Source: Salvia splendens
Lineage: Eukaryota; Streptophyta; Magnoliopsida; Lamiales; Lamiaceae
Reading direction: 5' to 3'
Length of the DNA: 64,000 nucleotides
NCBI RefSeq assembly: GCF_004379255.2
Contig: NC_056052.1
Location: forward strand, 1,054,001 to 1,118,000
Below the pieces are notes generated by a model. The model did no database searches and was not told where the DNA came from. It saw only the letters and a program-made list of their open reading frames with translations. How positions within the stretch are numbered: position 1 is the stretch's first letter; each line of letters opens with the position of its first letter. Below, piece after piece: positions 10,026-25,736 of this stretch. Position numbers and translations under genes: made by a program.

Positions 10026-12335
10026 ATGGCCGCCACCTCCGCCCTGTTTGTTCTTGACATAAAGGGGCGGTGCTTGATCAGCCGCGACTACCGCGGCAAT
10101 GTCTCCACCGCCGAGGTCGAGCGGTTTTTCTCTAAGCATCTCGAAAAGGAGGTCTAATTCTCTTTTTCTCCACACACACACACCCGTGCGGGTGTGTGTT
10201 TTTTGGTGCTAGGTTTGTATTATTTGAAAATGATGGTTTGATCAATGAGAAAAGCAGAGAATGTGTTTTTACATTATTGAACATTTAGAGATCTTGAGAT
10301 GAATATATTTCTGATGCAATAAATAAATAAGTGATCTTAGTTGATGTGTGTGTGAAAATTTCTTACTTTCTTAGCTTAATTCATGATGTAGTACTCCCTT
10401 TGCACACTAACAATAGTGTTGGCAGTGGACTACACGAGTTTTAATGCACAATTTATAGAGTATAAGATGAATAGACAAAACGATTGAAATACTGGTTTTT
10501 GAATTCGACATTATTCTTGGTTGTGGGAAATACTAATTGGTTTGTTTTTTTATGTAATGTAGGTAGATATGGAGTCTCACGGGCCGATATGCTATGACAA
10601 TGGCGTGAGCTACGTGTTTATTCAGCATAGCAACGTGTATATATTGGCGGCATCAAGGCAGAACAGCAATGCGGCTACCTTACTCGTGTTCCTACACCGT
10701 GTCGTTGATGTAAGGAGGAGGAGATGATACCACCGCGTTTCTTATGTTTGATTTTATTGATCATTATAACTTTGTTGTGGTAGGTTTTGAAGCACTATTT
10801 TGAGAAGTTGGAAGAGGAGTCTCTCAAAGACAACTTTGTTGTAGTGGTGAGTGTCAAAACTTATTTAAACATCATGTGTTACATATTTACATATGTCAAA
10901 ATTCAAGAAACTGAAGCCTTGATTCTGCATTTGAAGTATGAATTGCTTGATGAAATCATGGACTTTGGATATCCTCAATACACGGAAGCGAAGATACTAA
11001 GCGAGTTCATCAAGACGGATGTTTATCGTATGGAGGCTTCTCAGAAGCCTCCAATGGCCGTGACCAATGCAGTGTCGTGGCGTAGTGAAGGGATAATGTA
11101 TAGGACTAATGAAGTAAGTCCGGCCCTTGTCAATTCTTCATCTCGTGGATCACTGAATCATTTTTTTCGTGCCTTCACATAGGTGTTTCTCGATGTGGTT
11201 GAGAAGGTGAATCTTCTTGTCAACAGCAACGGGCAGATACTCCGCTCAGAAGTGAACGGGGCGTTGAAGATGCAGACGCGTTTGAGGTGAACACACGAGC
11301 TTCGTTATCACTTATATGAGATTGCAAAAAAAAAAAACTATTTTGATTGTGTTTTGTTTTAGTGGTATGCCTGAATGCAAGCTTGGCCTCAATGATAGAG
11401 TGTTGATGGAGTCTCAAAATCAATCATCAAGAGTGAAAGCCATTGATTTGGAAGATATCAAATTCCATCAGTGAGCTTTTTTTTTTTAAACTTGAAATGA
11501 ACTTCAAATTCATGTTCAATGTTCAATCTCATTAGCCCTTTTTCAATCACAGATGTGTTCGTCTGGCTCGATTCGAGAATGATCGCACGATCTCTTTCAT
11601 ACCGCCCGATGGAATGTTCGACCTCATGACATACAGACTCAGTACTCAGGTGAAGCCACTGGTTTGGGTGGAAGCTCGTATCGAGAGGCATTCAAGGAGC
11701 CGGGTCGAGATGTTGGTGAAAGCGCGAAGCCAGTTCAAGGAACGAAGGTAATAATACGTCATTCTCCTCTCAAAAAAACTCTCCTGCCTTCGAATGAGAT
11801 AACACAGCGTTTGTGCAGCACTGCAACGAGTGTCACGATCGAGTTGCCCCTGCCCCCGGATGCAACGAGCCCGACCGTCAAGACATCAGTGGGATTTGCC
11901 AAGTATGCACCAGAAAAGGATGCCTTGTTGTGGACTATCAAGTCTTTCCCTGGCAACAAAGTTAGGCTTTTTCTTCATCTTTATGCAAGAATTCAAGTTT
12001 GTTTTGTCATATGTTGTTACATTAGTTGATTTTTTTGTAGGAATTCTTGTTGAAAGCAGAGTTCAAACTCCCTTCTGTTTTATCTGAGGATGCAGTGGAC
12101 AGAAAACCCCCAATTTGTGTCAAGTTTGAGATTCCATACTACACTGTTTCTGGAATGCAGGTGTGCTTACAAACTCGAGCATACGACATTTGTTCGTTTC
12201 ATTTGTCAACAATAACCCGTTTCGTGTTTATGACAGATTCGATACCTTAAAATCATCGAGAAGAGCGGTTATCAAGCGCTTCCATGGGTGAGGTACATCA
12301 CCATTGCTGGAGACTATGAGCTCAGGCTGAGTTGA
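10026..12335 (+). CDS. AP1M: AP-1 complex subunit mu (clathrin adaptor medium chain)
   Basis: Medium subunit of the AP-1 clathrin adaptor, which sorts cargo with Tyr-based signals at the trans-Golgi network. Exons: 10026-10151, 10563-10709, 10784-10846, 10937-11113, 11183-11286, 11363-11470, 11553-11747, 11819-11960, 12041-12160, 12237-12335; 1281 bp, 426 aa, matching the usual 428 or so. Residues 1-140 form the longin-like N-terminal domain (ALFVLDIKGRCLISRDYRG, FIQHSNVYILAASRQN). The mu homology domain follows (LLVNSNGQILRSEVNGALKM, SGMPECKLGLNDRVLMES) and ends with the typical GYQALPWVRYIT and YELRLS. All splice sites are GT-AG. Several normally invariant stretches, such as the linker after exon 1 (VDMESHGPI), are altered, so it may be a divergent paralogue. 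The frame is intact and I see no sign of decay. Confidence 0.95.
10174..10199. other. Perfect short hairpin in AP1M intron 1
   Basis: A palindrome with arms ACACACACCCG and CGGGTGTGTGT lies about 25 bp after the first splice donor. It may arise from a CA/TG simple repeat; any role in splicing is speculation. Confidence 0.6.
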
Positions 12336-12565
12336 ATTGGTGATCTAATTCTTGAATGATGATATATGAATTTTAGTGTGTTCTTGAATTTTCTTGCTGT
12401 TTAGTTGAAATAAACAATTCTTGAAATGGAACATATGTTTGCATTTTTAGTTAGTTGATGTTTGCTGTGTATAGAAACTTTTAGTGATTATGCAAAAACT
12501 GAGTTACTACATTCCCCCATAGTAGCTACTGCCAATACTAAATAGATGGAAGAATCAATCTCCGG

Positions 12566-16026
<3,461 letters not shown>

Positions 16027-16594
16027 CAAGATTGCTTTTTTACTCCTCTTTCTTCACCTCCTAAGCAAAAAAACGCCAAGGGTTTCAACAAGAAATTAGA
16101 AGCTAATCGTGCATGTTTTGAAAAGGGGTTTGGTTAAGCCAAAAAGTAGAGAAAATGACAGAGAAAATGACTGGGAGAAGATCATGCTTTCTTTTCCCTT
16201 TTCTCTTTAGCAAAGCAAAAATCATCACATGAATAAGTACCTGTGGAAACAGAAAAGAAATCCCACTTTGGAAAAGCTCATACAAGAGAAAAGAAGAGAA
16301 TGATTTTGCCAAATCACATTGGCATTTTATGTAGGGGAGCTTTTCAAAGTGAGAGTGGTGGGAGATAGGAGAGAAAAGTAATACACATATAATTAATCTA
16401 TATATTTGTATATTGCAGGAATTTTGCAGAGCACTAAAGATTACAGAAACCAAGAAGCATGTTGCAGGCAAAAACTAAAATAAATAAGGATTTAATTAGT
16501 GGTGGATTCAGCGGGAAAGGATCCTCTGCTGTCAAAACGCAGAACTTTACACATTAAACGGCAGCAAGTATTTCATAAACTATTCCTTTAAGTT
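16027..16594. promoter_or_regulatory. TAR2 upstream region
   Basis: Leader and promoter region of the minus-strand TAR2 gene, ending at the Pack-MULE-like insertion about 570 bp from the ATG. I can point to no single certain element. The open frame on the minus strand at 16103-16471 is AT-rich, with no recognised motif. Confidence 0.4.
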
Positions 16595-16802
16595 GACTAA
16601 AGACCCATTTTGGTTCTTAACAAAACATTATCTTTTGAATTATTTGGTCCCTCACAAATAAAAACGAGTCACATTTGGTCCATTTTGGACTGTTCCGTCA
16701 AAAATTTGACGGAAATTCCAAAATTTGGACGGAAATTCAAAAATTTGACGGAAACATGCCGGCTTCCGACTCCGGGTGTTCTGCTGCTGCTGCTCACCGT
16801 CA

Positions 16803-17230
16803 AGTCGTCGTCTCGCCTCCTCTCCCTCACCCTCGACCCCTCCATCGACCACCTCCCCCACGCCATCGCCATCGTCCCGGCACCCTCCGCTACGGCTGCC
16901 TCCCCCGCCGCAGTTCCACCTCCTCCTCTCAAATCGTGGCTGCGGCAACACCGGAAGGCGTCGTCGTCGCTAATTTTGCCGGAGATGAAATCGATCGGAT
17001 ACGCCCCCGATTGCGGCACCTGCAATTACCTATTTATGACTCTTTCGAAAATCGGTCAATTCGTCGTCTCGCCTCCTCTCTCTCTCCCTCACCCTCGACC
17101 CCTCCATCGACCACCTCTCCCTCGCCGTCGCCTCGTCCAAGCACCATCTGCTACGGCTGCCTCCCCCTGCCGCATTTCCACCTCCTCCTCTCAAATCGTG
17201 GTTGCGGCAACACCGGAAGGCGTCTACGGG
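16803..17230. repeat. Duplicated captured segment inside the Pack-MULE-like element
   Basis: Two direct copies of about 165 bp (roughly 16803-16966 and 17058-17226) share the blocks CTCACCCTCGACCCCTCCAT, GCTACGGCTGCCTCCCCC, CACCTCCTCCTCTCAAATCG and GGCAACACCGGAAGGCGTC. Small insertions and substitutions separate them, so the duplication is not brand new. Confidence 0.85.
16960..17050 (+). pseudogene. Fragment resembling a pentatricopeptide repeat gene
   Basis: Between the two duplicated segments one frame reads EMKSIGYAPDCGTCNYLF followed by MTLSKIGQF. This has the helix pattern and the PDxxTCNYL signature of a P-class PPR repeat. Only about one repeat is present, so it is best read as a captured exon fragment rather than a gene. 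The parent gene is not in this window. Confidence 0.6.
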
Positions 17231-18317
17231 GGATTGATTGCTAAGTTGAGCGAGGCGAGAAGGTGGACGTCGTGGCGGAGGTGGTGAGGGAGATGATGTA
17301 AGGAGGGGGTGAGGCTGAGGGATGAGACGGTGACGACGGTGGGTGAGGCTGAGGGATGATGGAAGGTGGACGCCGTGGCGGAGGTGGTGAGGGAGGTTTG
17401 GGTTTAGGGTTTCCGTCAAATTTTTTACGGAACCGTCCAAAATGGACCAAATGTGACTCGTTTTTATTTGTAAGGGACCGAATAATTCAAAAGATAATGT
17501 TTTGGACCAAATAAAAAAATCGCAATATATTAAGGACCAAAATGGACCTTTAGTCTTTAGTCTTTAATTTCCCACCTCCACTCGTCTTTTATTATATTAA
17601 TCCATTTACATTTTATTTTGATACGTATGTGTTCTATTAAATCCTTTTATTCTTTATTAGAATGTTTTTTTTTTTGCAAAACTTTTTACTAGTTATAACC
17701 CTTTATGATAATTTAATTTAAAGATTTTATTATTGAAAAGTATAAAAGATGTTTCATGATTGAAAGAAAAAAAGTGTGATGTGGTGATGAATTCATTCAA
17801 GGATGAATTTCATTTAATTAGGTCTTTTTCAATTGCCGGAAAGAATTGAGGATGCCAAATAATAAATTGAAGAATATAATCTCCTAAAAATATAAAAAAA
17901 ACATATTCACATGACATATTATTTAAAACTGTTAATAAAATGAGGGCTTCTTAATAAGCTTTTCATCACCAGATGTTGTATAGCTAGACTAGCATTTTAT
18001 GAAAGCCATTGAAAGTTTGAGGCTATTTATGAAAAAAATAAAATGAACGACATTTTTTTAAAAAATTGCTGAAACATTTAGAATGTTTTGTAGAATACGT
18101 TGCAAATTGGGGATATAATTAATACACAATAAATTTTACTGATATTAAAACTTTTTGTTCGAAAAAATCACTTCAAATCTCAATATTATGTGCTTATAAT
18201 CACTTATGAGTTATGACAAGCAAGTAATAATCTACCTAAAGTTTCTAAGTTACAACATCCGAATCCGATATACTACCAAATATGAGGCTCCACCCTATTG
18301 GAATAATTAGTCATAAA

Positions 18318-18421
18318 TTAATATTTCATAATGCTATATACACTATCTTATCCATTATAGTACTACTTATTAATATTTCATAATGCTATGTACACTATCT
18401 TATCCATTATAGTACTACTTA
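18318..18421. repeat. 52-bp tandem duplication
   Basis: The unit starting TTAATATTTCATAATGCTAT is repeated head to tail (18318-18369 and 18370-18421) with a single difference (TATATACAC versus TATGTACAC). Confidence 0.93.
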
Positions 18422-18766
18422 TTAATAATATATATACCAAATACGAGTCTCCGCCTATCATAAATTATAGTTAAATATCAACAATATAAAACAGATCTTC
18501 TTCTCCATATTAAATCAAGATTAATTAGTGGGAAGTTAATATACAGCACTAGCCACTAAGAGGGGATATCTATTATAGTTTGTAGTACTAGTTTGGTTTA
18601 TGAAGCAATTTATTTCTTCCATTCCCACTCTCCCAAGGAACCATCCCTTTTCCAGATTTTGTTTTTTAGATCATCTCCAGTACTATACTAAACTTAAAAT
18701 GGAAAAGATAATTAGTTTCAATAGTACTTCAAATTCAATCTTATTTTTAATTTTTGAGTAAAAATA

Positions 18767-18971
18767 CTCTCTGTCCCATTACATTTGACACATTTCTTTA
18801 AGCACAGGTTTTTTTGGTAGTGGTATTTAATTGTTAAATGAAGAGAGAATAAAGTAGGAATGAAAAAAATAGGAGAGATAGAGTGTTGTTTTTTTGCCAT
18901 AAAAAAAATGTCTCACTTACAGTGGGACAGTCCAAAAAGGAATACGTTTTCCTTATAGTGGGACGGAGGGA
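18767..18971. mobile_element. Stowaway MITE
   Basis: Inverted-repeat element with left end CTCTCTGTCCCATTACATTT and right end TATAGTGGGACGGAGGGA, about 205 bp, next to a TA on the left. The right target base is degenerate. Confidence 0.75.
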
Positions 18972-21723
18972 ACACCTGTTTTTAGGTTTACACTAGAACA
19001 AAACCAAAAACTTTTTCAGATGTGAGAAAAAATTGCATAACATAAAGAATACTATTATTTTATGTTTTAGTTTAGTGTAAATAGTTAAAGTAAAATCATC
19101 TTTGATGTGACATTTACACTAAAATGAGTTTGAGTTTAGTCTAAATGGTTGGAGACGCTCTTAGCAACTATCGTCACAGTGACAGATTCAGAGGGAATTC
19201 GTGGGGTCGGAATAACCAGACATGAGATTGACAACGACTATAATGACCGAATATAATAGAATTTTCTGGTACTCGTGGATCGACATTGATTCAGTACCCT
19301 GCGCGACCCCACCTCCATCGATCCATCCCCAATGACCACAAAAGTTTGATGTGTAGTTACTTAACCCACTAAACTACATTATTATCAATAGACCTTGGTT
19401 TTTTCTTCTTTTTTAACTTTATTTGGATTTGTTTTACCGTTCACACTTGAATATATATGATGAAGATATGACCTAATGAAGGTAATTATGAAATAAATCT
19501 AAGGGTGATGATACTGAGCTATCAATCGATCTGCATCCTTTAGAAGTTGGAAGCATAAAATAGGGTCTACAAGATCAGATGTCTACAGAAACAAATGGAA
19601 TATTAGCCATTCTTCAAAAGGGACCACTTTGGGTACTTCATGAAGTTGGAAGCATAAATATATAACAGAAGTTCAAGAACTAGTTAGTTTCATGTTTCAA
19701 TTTATGGATTTCTAATTTAATATATATAAGTCGATGAAAACCTGGTCCAAACTTGAATAGAACAAAAGTCCAACTCCCCCGCATGTTAATAATAAATGGA
19801 CTTTATATTAGAATCACGTGAAAAAAACTTACTATATAAATTTGATGAATTACCCTACATATCACTAATGGTTTTTAAATTGGATTCCCATGAATTTATA
19901 TATTTCTCTCATTATTTATGAAACACTCTTGAAACTTACAAAATGTAATGCCATAAGTATAGATTGATCAAATAATGTTTGAAAAAAGTAATTAGATTTG
20001 CGCATCTAATATTGGGCACCCCCAAATCTAGAAGTGGTCCTTTGAGGGTTCACAAAATTGATTTAGGTATCTACCCTATTATTTAAGAAATTGGACCTAT
20101 TCAAGTTGCTCATTTATTATTGGTTTATTATAGAATTCAATGTTGCTTCTGTCAGTCACTAGGTTAGCAGGTCCCCCAACTATGACACAAATACACAATG
20201 ATGAAATTGAAGTATGAATACCTCGATTTTTGCTCATCTCTTAATAATCCTAATCTAAACTAATTTAGTTGTAAATACAAGAATTATAGCCTAATTTTGA
20301 ATTTAACTAGTAGTAATATTTTTATTTATGTGTTTTTTTAACATGTTCTAGCATGCTTATCACTTGTGTAATGCGTGCTTTGTTTTGTTCACATTAAAAA
20401 ATTCATTGTGAAGCTTTCGACATGGATTACATTTTTAATGATGGATGATTCAAGAATCCAAATTTTGGCAAAATAAAAATAAAAGATATAGTTATGTTCT
20501 TGTGTGTTTTTAGATGTTTTGAAAAAATAAACGTGTCTTTATTATATATGCAACAAATATATGAAATCTGATGAAGTTAAAACATACAAAATGACAAAAA
20601 TATGAAGTTAGATGTTGGATGTCTAGATACCTAATTAAGACACCCTAAAATATTGTGGTTGGGAAACTACATATTTATTGAGAAATGTACGAATGGGTAA
20701 ATTCAGTGTAAAAACAACTTACATGGATTCCACTCTATGCCTTTATTGGCATCAAAACCATTTTCACTATATGTCATTATTTTGGACTCATAATATAACA
20801 TTTACCCTATTTATTTACCCTATTTGCTACATCTCAACCCCACCACATCACATGCTATACTTTTTGTTTTACATAGCAGATATATATACCTTGAATTATT
20901 TATATATCATACAAGTTAATCTAGTTCTTCCTAATTTGTATGTCTATCACTTAGCATTATTAATAAAGATGAAAATCAAAATAGCTATTTATTCAAGAGG
21001 TCAATCATAAGTGATGAAAAAAAAATGCAAGTAGGTTATTTATTTCCTTTAGAAATCCATTAAAATACTTGACTTCAATGTATGTAGTGTTTTGAGAGTA
21101 TAATCAAGGGATAGTTTTTTTTTTCAAGAAACTGAGATTTATTAATTTTATCATTTTGCAATGAAGTATTGAAAATGCCATTTGGGCTTGGCTGCATTTT
21201 AAAATATAGGAAGGAAGGCCCACCTGTAAAGCCTATTAACATCAGTTACAAGCAGTAATGGGCCATTACAAGGTCCAACATCTAATTAACAATAGTAACA
21301 AATTTTTGTTTAATTTTCCTGAATTGCTATGTTTATTTAATATTGTGACTTATATCTCACACACATCCATGACACTCACACACTTGGAACCATTTGAACC
21401 TCCAATCTACTAATTAAATGGGAAGCATTTTACTACAAGAAAAATTAATTAACCTGTTTTTATACATACAAGCACTACTTTAAAAAAAGCTCTTTGAATA
21501 ATACGAATTCCAATCTCTAACGATGGGAATATCCAACTTGCAATTCCAATTCAAAACTACACTAAAAAACATTCCATCTTTTTGCATGGGAATATAATCC
21601 ATTCCTTCTTTTTCAAGATTTCAAGACCCACAAAGCATAAAACACCACACAAATTTGCCACACTCCTCAACAAGTCACCCACACCAAAATCACACAAAAA
21701 CTCCACTCCACAAATACGAATCT

Positions 21724-21747
21724 CCGACGTGGCGGCGCCACCTGTAA
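21724..21747 (+). promoter_or_regulatory. Conserved ACGTGGC box of micro-gene 1
   Basis: The 24-bp block starting CCGACGTGGCGGCGCCACCT is repeated without change about 190-220 bp upstream of micro-genes 1 and 2. It contains an ACGTGGC core (bZIP G-box/ABRE type) and is nearly palindromic (GTGGCG/CGCCAC). Clear similarity also extends upstream (TTTGCCACACTCCTCAACA). A TATA-like AATAAATAT follows at about 21832. Confidence 0.7.
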
Positions 21748-21941
21748 TCGGCGTCGGCTTTCCACATTTCCCTACCCCAATCAACCAGATTCGCCACGCT
21801 CCGCCTCATGCCACCACCATGCCAAACAGCCAATAAATATGGGATTCTGCAACAACCAGTCCCCTCAACTCAAATTCACATACATTTCCAAGAAAACAGC
21901 AGCTTCTCCATCTCCTACCAACTGTTCGATTAAATTTCAAA

Positions 21942-22091
21942 ATGGCCATTTCACTCGTCCCCATTGGGTGCTCATGGTGCGAGCAGCGGATTAGTAGCGA
22001 CGACGACGGTTACCACTACGCGCCGCCAGTATCTGCTGAAGGCGGCGGCGATGATGATGATGTGGATTATGATTATGCTCCGGCAGCATGA
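21942..22091 (+). CDS. Micro-gene 1: 49-aa CxWC/Asp-rich/YDYAPAA peptide
   Basis: I do not recognise this family. The single-exon frame encodes 49 aa. The N-terminus MAISLVPIGCSWCEQR has a Cys-Ser-Trp-Cys motif at residues 10-13. A middle segment contains YHYAPPV, then EGGGDDDD, then the C-terminus DYDYAPAA. The internal YHYAP echoes the terminal YDYAP. No signal peptide or membrane segment is visible, so a soluble intracellular product is likely. It is the first of five tandem relatives, all on plus. Coding status rests on conservation of ATG, motifs and stop across the copies while flanks and third positions diverge, and on a shared promoter block. Confidence 0.8.
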   Translation: MAISLVPIGCSWCEQRISSDDDGYHYAPPVSAEGGGDDDDVDYDYAPAA

Positions 22092-22198
22092 TTTTGATCA
22101 ATCCATCATTAGTTTCTATATAGCATAGTATACTAGAATGTAGCAGCTTTAATAAGTAGGGTGTAATCTGCTATAATTATTCAAGAACTAGTTGTAAG

Positions 22199-22941
22199 TA
22201 GGGATGTCAATGTAGCCCGCAACCCGTGGGCTGACCCGAATAACCCGCCAAATTTATAGGGTTAGGGTTGAAAATTTCTAGCCCGATAAAATTACAACCC
22301 GATTAGCCCGCACCCGATTAACCAGCAACCCGCTAGGGTCAAACCCGAAAACCCGATGAGCTGGCCCGAAAACCCGATAAAATTTCTATTGTTCTATTTG
22401 TTTGACTCCGAATTGGACAATTTCATTGATTATTTTTATAATATAGATAACTAAAAAATAACATTCAATTTTATATTAAACATATAAATTATATATTAAA
22501 TTTTTATTAATATAATAATAAATAAATAAATAAATTAGAAACTTCTAATTCATTAATAAATATTTAAATTTATAAACATGTTTTAAAACATGCTTTAAAA
22601 TATTTAAATTTATGTTTTATTTTACACAAATCTCAAATATTAGTATTTGATCATGTTTGTGTTTGAGTTTAAGTATAAATCTCAAATTTATCATAACTAA
22701 ATATTTATATTTTATAAATATAACTAATTTTCGTCATTATTTATTGGATTAATCGCATGTTAATTTTATCGGTAGCAACCCGATTAACCCGCTGGGCCAG
22801 CCCGAAACCCGAGCGTTTAGGGTTAGGGTTGAACTTTTATAACCCGAAAAAATCTCAACCCGATTAGCCCGCACCCGATTGACCCACAACCCGAGTAGGG
22901 TCGGCCCGAAACCCGGTGGGCCGGCCCGATTGACATCCCTA
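22199..22941. mobile_element. hAT-type non-autonomous element
   Basis: A 743-bp element with terminal inverted repeats TAGGGATGTCAAT and a perfect 8-bp target duplication GTTGTAAG (22191-22198 and 22942-22949), as for hAT transposons. The outer parts are rich in AACCCGA/TCGGGTT-type repeats and the centre is AT-rich. It has no coding capacity. It sits about 100 bp downstream of the micro-gene 1 stop codon. Confidence 0.9.
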
Positions 22942-23249
22942 GTTGTAAGAAAATCAATTTTGATGATTATGTATGAATAAAATAATTAATCATTTGAGAT
23001 TTAGTATTTCAATATTGAGAATATTATTTTGACCTTTTGAAAAACTTTTTTTTTTCCATTGATTTCAGTGTTTATTGAATTTGTATTTATTGGCAAATGG
23101 CAAGAGTTTATTGCACCTGATTATAGAACTCCATATATTTACTTTTAATTAGAATTTATTGTCATTTTTATTAGACAAATATGAGTATGAGAATTGATAA
23201 ATGAAAAAGTAGGTTATATAACTTTTTTTTAGTTCCATTTTTTAAAATA

Positions 23250-24485
23250 GAGTGAACTGTACAAAATTGCCCCTAACTTTTGCACTTGTTGCACCAGTAA
23301 CCCCTAACAAAAAAAATAGCACTAGAGGGGCCTAACGTTAAATATAATCACGAATGAAGTTTTTTCGGACCAAAACACCCCCAGGCCCTAAAAGAGCATT
23401 TTTGTCACTCCATTATATTGCTAACATGTGATTTCTGCCACATTTCTATCACCAACTTCTTATGTAATTTTCTAATAAGTTTTTGTACTTTATAAGTAAT
23501 TAAAATTTTATCATTATTTACACTTTCTAATTTTTTTATAATGTACATATTTATCATTATCTGCATTAATTAATATGAACATAATAAAATGAGACCATTT
23601 CTTCCTTATAAAACTCATTTTCTGGTATTTTTTCGTGTTTTTATTTCCCGTAATTTATTTTATTTACATTGATTTATGGATCAATTTTATTTATTATGAA
23701 AACATCCTAATTTTCCAGTATAAATTTATAAATTTACATTGTCTTATTTCAAATACTATTATTAATAATAAAATCTTGAAGGATTAAACAGCTAATATCA
23801 CATGATTGAATTTTTTCAAAATATTACTCACGTTTCAATTTTATCATGAATGACAAGAAACTATGCAAATTTATATCTAAAGATTGAATGTTCATATGCT
23901 GTTAAAAATTCCAGATTGAGCTAAATTAAAATTACATCAATAAAATATCAATCATAAAAATCGTCTTAAAGTTAGGCTTAGAGTAACAAATTAGTTCGAT
24001 GATATATAATGAAATAATATTTTAAATGTCAATATTTTTAATAAAATAATTATTGTATCATTTAATTAAATGTGAAATATTTTTTATTCTGTGTATTATT
24101 GATTCGGATTTTATTGCATAAATAACTTCGCTTTTCCATGTTTTTGTTTCTCACTGAATTTCCTACATGATATAACTAGAGGGACATAAGAATTTTTTTT
24201 GTACAAATATTGACAAAACTTTAATCACGTATGAAGTACTAGAACTTATTTGAAAATCACTTAAGAAGTTGTTGGCAGAAATGTGACAGAATTCATATGT
24301 CAGCGAATTTAGGGATTGCCAAAAATGTCCTTCAAGCTATTTGGGCATTTTCGTCCGAAAAGTGGCAAAAAAAACTTCATTCGTGATTATATTTAACGTT
24401 AGGCCCCCCTGGTGCTATTTTTTGTTAGGGGTCATTGGTGCAACAAGTGCAAAAGTTAGTTATGGTCATTTGGTGCAATTTACTC
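23250..24485. mobile_element. Non-autonomous MULE with long inverted repeats
   Basis: A 1.24-kb element with inverted repeats of about 250 bp starting GAGTGAACTG / GAGTAAATTG. The shared inner blocks include CTTTTGCACTTGTTGCACCA and GCCTAACGTTAAATATAATC. It is flanked by the perfect 9-bp duplication TTTAAAATA (23241-23249 and 24486-24494). The interior is AT-rich without a frame. Confidence 0.88.
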
Positions 24486-24501
24486 TTTAAAATAAATAGT
24501 A

Positions 24502-24717
24502 CTCCCTCTATCTGCGAATAAGAGTCTCGTTTTTTCATTTTAGTTTGTCAACGAATAGGAGTCCACATGCCCTAACTCATTCCACACACATCTCATTTAA
24601 TACTAATAAATACAAGTGAGACCCATATACCACTAACTTTTTTCCACCCACTTTTCTTAACATTTTTTAAAACTCGTGCCAGAAAGAAATGAGACTCCTA
24701 TTCGCGGACGAAGGGAG
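24502..24717. mobile_element. Stowaway MITE
   Basis: A 216-bp TA-flanked element with ends CTCCCTCTATCTGCGAATAA and TATTCGCGGACGAAGGGAG. It belongs to the same subfamily as the short copy at 9382-9468. Confidence 0.88.
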
Positions 24718-25736
24718 TATGATGGAGTCTTATATTATATTATTCCATCTACTCAGAAAAAATGTCATGAAATTATACGAGTTTAATTAGAATGGTTGGT
24801 GATATTTGAGTTGAGTAAGAGTCTCACTTCAAAATATGTGGGATATACTGAGTTTTGTGATGAACATCTTCGCATGCATATTAGTATATATATTTATTAT
24901 GATGATTAAGTTTTAATTAAGGCAATTAAGTGTTAATTAGGATGGTTAATTACTTTGTTGGAGCTATTCACACTACAGTGATGAGCATATAACACATTTT
25001 TTAAATAATTAATTTAGGGGTGACATGCTGATGTTACGGTCAATAAAATAGGATACTAATTCACATCAATCAGCATTGTATAGGTTCAGTCAAGGTTTGG
25101 TTAAGATTCAATAATTTATCGAATATTACGAGTTTACGACACAAAGAAGTGCTTAAATATATTATTTTTCTCAATTTGTGGAGATCTTTATGACACTACG
25201 TGAAAAATAAAATAATATAATGTGTTAAACTTTATGAACTGCAAATATTTTTTAAAAAAAGTTAACTAGTTTTTGGAAATAGAAAAATATGGATTCATAT
25301 TCAAATTTTGATTTTTACAAAAGAAAAGAATACCACTAAAATTATAAGACTAGTAAAATAAATCATTAACCTAATTGTTATGAGCCTTAATTTTTAAAAT
25401 CTCCAATTTTAGCTATACACCAAATATTTATTTTTTCATGAACGAGACTTTATTTGTTCTAATTCTAGTAATTTCCCTTTAATTTGTTTCTCCTTGAGAA
25501 TATTTCTTTTATTTCTATCTTGAAATTGATTCTCCTTGCTCTTCTAATGTAATTGATAGTGAAACATTTCTCATTAAATTCGAGTGTCTATAAAAAATGA
25601 ACTAAGTGTTTCAGTGTTGTATTCATCCAAAGTTATATTCCCTCCATCCCACTATAAAAATTAAATTTTTTTGAATACGAGATTTAAGAAAATGATATTT
25701 ATTGAGTTAATTAGAAAAAACAAAATAAAAGAAATA

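Larger units (their letters stand above)
16595..17561. mobile_element. Pack-MULE-like element with captured GC-rich sequence
   Basis: Inverted repeats of about 120-150 bp (16595-16745 against 17413-17561) begin GACTAAAG and share CCATTTTGG, an AAAACGAGTCACATTTGG block and a CCGTCAAAA-type inner end. Flanks CTTTAAGTT (16586-16594) and CTTTAATTT (17562-17570) make a probable 9-bp target duplication with one mismatch. The interior is strikingly GC-rich against AT-rich surroundings and contains a tandemly duplicated gene-like segment. Long frames run through it in several phases, an effect of base composition. It has no transposase, so it would depend on an autonomous MULE. Confidence 0.8.
17562..21590. 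other. AT-rich spacer upstream of the micro-peptide array
   Basis: No coding sequence supported. It holds a 52-bp tandem duplication (18318-18421) and a Stowaway MITE (18767-18971), listed separately. The frame at 20678-21010 is Ile/Tyr-rich low-complexity translation, which I do not accept as a gene. Confidence 0.5.

Noticed and set aside
16652..17450. Long open frames on both strands (up to about 225 aa) at 16.6-17.4 kb
   Set aside because: They exist in nearly all phases because the captured segment is GC-rich and lacks TA-rich stop codons. They cross the inverted and direct repeats of a transposon.
22075..22091. Resemblance of the YAPAA end to the bacterial ssrA tag (ending in ALAA)
   Set aside because: Too short to mean anything in a plant nuclear gene; likely coincidence.
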